Positions 28,265 to 30,052 of a DNA stretch of 30,052 nt are shown one piece after another. The notes below the pieces were generated by a model. That model did not search any database. It was not told where the DNA came from and saw only the letters and a list, made by a program, of their open reading frames with translations. The first letter of the stretch is position 1. The number at the start of each line of letters is the position of its first letter. This DNA comes from Chara braunii (Eukaryota; Streptophyta; Charophyceae; Charales; Characeae). The DNA lies in NCBI GenBank assembly GCA_003427395.1, contig BFEA01000365.1, positions 573,268 through 603,319 on the forward strand, written 5' to 3'. Made by a program: the position numbers and the translations under genes.

Positions 28265-28951
28265 ATGGCGATGTGGCCCCGATGGCTGGCCCGTCCGCTC
28301 GGTCTCCTTCCCCACCACCACGACGACGACGAGGCCGCTCCCCCTCCGCCTCCTCCTCCGTTGCAACCCGCCCCGCACTTCGAGCACGTCGAGATGAGGC
28401 CGATCGACCTTCGTCCTCGGGCTCTCTCTCGCCGCCCCCTTGACTTCCTCACCCTGCGCCAGCCTACCCGCCTCACCGTCTTTCCCCACAATCCCTTTCC
28501 CCACGACATTTTTCGCCATTACTTCTCCCTCTGCCTCTCTGTCACGGTCCATCCCCATCCATCCACCCGGAGTGCCTTCCCCGAATTCCCTCTCCATGTG
28601 CTCCTTTTCAGCGTGGGATGGCGTCGCATTAACGCCGTGGAGGTTTATTGCCTCATTACGGGGTTAATCCCCGTGTGCGCCGACCGGGATCGCTTTCGAG
28701 CGGCGCTTCTCAGGACTTTTACTACGCTCTACCCCGACTACCTCGCTTCCCTACCCACTACTGGCCGCCGATTTCCCCGCTTCCATAGAATCGTCCATCA
28801 TCGGAGCATTCCGGAGACGGACGATGAACTAGAACGCTTCTTCCCTCCTATCCTGACTCACTTCCCATCAACACCTCCGCCTGCCTATCGCCTTCCTTTT
28901 CCTCTTCCCCACGGGTGGCGACAACAGGGACACGACTGCCGCGCAACATGA
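28265..28951 (+). CDS. Post-integrase ORF 3, ~228 aa, unknown
   Basis: The start chosen is the ATG at 28265 (MAMWPRWLARP), 7 nt after the previous stop. The frame is open further upstream but there reads the acidic tail out of frame as Lys/Arg. The protein is rich in Pro, His and Phe, with a folded-looking segment (LHVLLFSVGWRRINAVEVYC, DRDRFRAALLRTFTTLYPDY) and a Pro-rich end. The stop again forms ATGA (28948-28951), but the frame it opens is only 28 codons. No family recognised. Confidence 0.5.
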   Translation: MAMWPRWLARPLGLLPHHHDDDEAAPPPPPPPLQPAPHFEHVEMRPIDLRPRALSRRPLDFLTLRQPTRLTVFPHNPFPHDIFRHYFSLCLSVTVHPHPSTRSAFPEFPLHVLLFSVGWRRINAVEVYCLITGLIPVCADRDRFRAALLRTFTTLYPDYLASLPTTGRRFPRFHRIVHHRSIPETDDELERFFPPILTHFPSTPPPAYRLPFPLPHGWRQQGHDCRAT

Positions 28952-28980
28952 CTTCCATACTCGATCATACGGTATGCGGC

Positions 28981-28992
28981 AGAAAAAGAAGA
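28981..28992 (+). other. Polypurine tract
   Basis: AGAAAAAGAAGA directly before TG (28993), the expected place for the plus-strand primer of an LTR retrotransposon. Confidence 0.55.
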
Positions 28993-30052
28993 TGCATCGT
29001 CCACGGCCAATCAAGCAGAGATCGACACGTCAGCTAGCAAGAAGGAGCTTGCTTATTTTTGGAACCCCCTGGGCGTCACATATGTGACGAACCAATTTCT
29101 GTAGTGCGCGACTTTCTGCGCGAAGTACCAAGAGGGGTCCCACGTCGATTAAACGGGGCGATGGGAAATTGCATGTGTGTCCTTGTTTCTTTCGTTGTCT
29201 TCGTTTTTCGCACGAGTCCCTGATGACAGTTGGGGAAGGAATCCGGGGATGCATGGGGAAAAGGGGTGAAACCTGGTCGGGTGGATGCGAAGCGCGCGCT
29301 GGAGGCGCGACTAATAAATGATGACGTCGCTTCTTTTCTTCCGTTTCCTTTCTTTTGATTTGGTTTTGTCAGACTTTTGAGCGCGCAGATATCGCGCAGG
29401 AATGTCGGTGTCTTTTTGAATTCCCTTTTTGAATTTTTTGTTCGAATCTTGGTCGGAGCCATACGAGCTTCAAAATTTTTGATTTTCTTTTCGGACCCTT
29501 GTTTGCAAAATTGGCAGATTAGCTAGGAATTTTGGAATTTTGGAAATTCTGTTCTTTTGGAGCACGGTTTTGCATGCACACGCGCGCTCTTTCTTGCTGC
29601 TGCGCCAGGACCTTGATTAACTGGCGCCTTAATCCTTTCGTAACTGTAATTTTGAGCGCACACCTTTGTAACTGTATCTTCCTGTTTCTTGCTTCTTGCT
29701 CTTCCCGCTTCGCTTCTTCCTCTCTTCCCTCCCTGTCTGGATAGCCGCGTTTGCATGCTTGGATCGATGCGTGGAGCTGGGTGCGTACCCCACGCCGCGG
29801 CCTGATCATGCAAACGAAGGCACTCCCTCCCCCTCGTCTATCTAAGTCCTTGTAATTCTGTGTTCTTCGCGCATGCATGCACGCTATAAATTCCGGCTGC
29901 GCGATTAATTTTCTCTCTTAGAAAACTGGAAGCTCGGGGTTGTGTGATGTGAGATCGGCACACGAGCGAAGTAAAGAGGTGAGTAGAGGCGGAGTTGGGC
30001 GATCCGACGAGTTGACGCCGAATGCGCGGGGTTGACGTGGGCCACGACGGAC
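28993..30052 (+). repeat. 3' LTR, partial (runs off the window)
   Basis: Begins TGCATCG after the polypurine tract. It contains U3-like noncoding sequence (29000-29880) without a credible gene; small minus-strand frames there have no motif. A TATA box lies near the end. The 3' boundary is not in the window, and no 5' partner is visible, so the call rests on position only. Confidence 0.5.
29885..29890 (+). promoter_or_regulatory. TATA box of the LTR
   Basis: TATAAA within ACGCTATAAATTCCGG. It is preceded by an ATGCATGCATGC-like run (29871-29881) and followed 25-35 bp downstream by a pyrimidine stretch (TTTTCTCTCTTAG) suitable for transcription start. Confidence 0.55.

Larger units (their letters stand above)
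20180..30052 (+). mobile_element. Ty3/gypsy-type LTR retrotransposon, decayed, 5' LTR not seen
   Basis: Order gag - protease - RT - RNase H - (PHD finger) - integrase, which is the Ty3/gypsy arrangement. Three further ORFs precede a polypurine tract and a partial 3' LTR. The coding region switches frame near 21400, 22895 and 25240 and has in-frame stops at 21401, 23330, 24566, 24875 and 25695. No upstream match to the 3' LTR is visible, so the copy is truncated or misjoined at the N-rich stretch 20170-20669. No copy of the TCGGAT-NN-ATCCGA palindrome occurs here. Confidence 0.85.

Overview
The window is eukaryotic nuclear DNA made almost entirely of mobile elements. GT-AG introns, dinucleotide microsatellites, a Ty3/gypsy retrotransposon, a Ulp1-type protease and a tRNA-like short repeat all fit a large plant or algal genome. 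A streptophyte alga of the Chara type is my best guess, made from general flavour and not from a diagnostic gene.

Layout. (1) Positions 1-224 are the left half of a local repeat unit. (2) Positions 225-19519 look like one ~19.3 kb DNA element. It has ~31 bp imperfect terminal inverted repeats starting AACATGTTATT and is flanked by AATT on both sides. The same flanks occur joined, without the insert, at 19719-20071, which acts as an empty-site copy. (3) Positions 20072-30052 hold a decayed, 5'-incomplete Ty3/gypsy retrotransposon running into a partial 3' LTR.

Inside the 19.3 kb element, from left to right: a tRNA-like SINE-type inverted repeat (0.9-1.1 kb); two related small minus-strand ORFs (1.7-2.6 kb); a broken minus-strand gene of the DUF7869 type, the best transposase candidate (3.0-5.1 kb); a CT microsatellite inside a direct duplication (5.1-5.7 kb); an exact-length 811 bp tandem duplication followed by ~370 bp satellite-like units (6.4-8.9 kb); a long broken plus-strand gene that appears to combine a ParB-like domain with a degenerate beta-class DNA amino-methyltransferase (9.1-14.5 kb); an intron-containing gene ending in an intact Ulp1/C48 cysteine protease (14.5-16.8 kb); and a microsatellite- and hairpin-rich right arm with a nested 521 bp Tourist/Harbinger-like MITE (17.4-18.9 kb).

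The most striking pattern is a dispersed palindrome, TCGGAT-NN-ATCCGA, with a variable two-base centre. I count 17 perfect copies and many decayed ones, all within 225-19519, and none in the retrotransposon or the flanks. It lies in noncoding repeats, at the centre of a ~105 bp hairpin, and inside reading frames, where it encodes a recurring R-[IM]-x-P peptide. It behaves like a signature of this element: a binding site for its own protein, or a self-propagating palindrome.

The retrotransposon keeps recognisable gag, zinc knuckle, protease, RT, RNase H and integrase. Two features are unusual: a PHD-type C4HC3 finger between RNase H and integrase, and three extra ORFs after the integrase, two of them linked by ATGA stop-start overlaps. 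Most genes in the window are broken. The in-frame stops can all be reached from CGA, CAA or CAG by one C-to-T change, which suggests methylation-driven decay.
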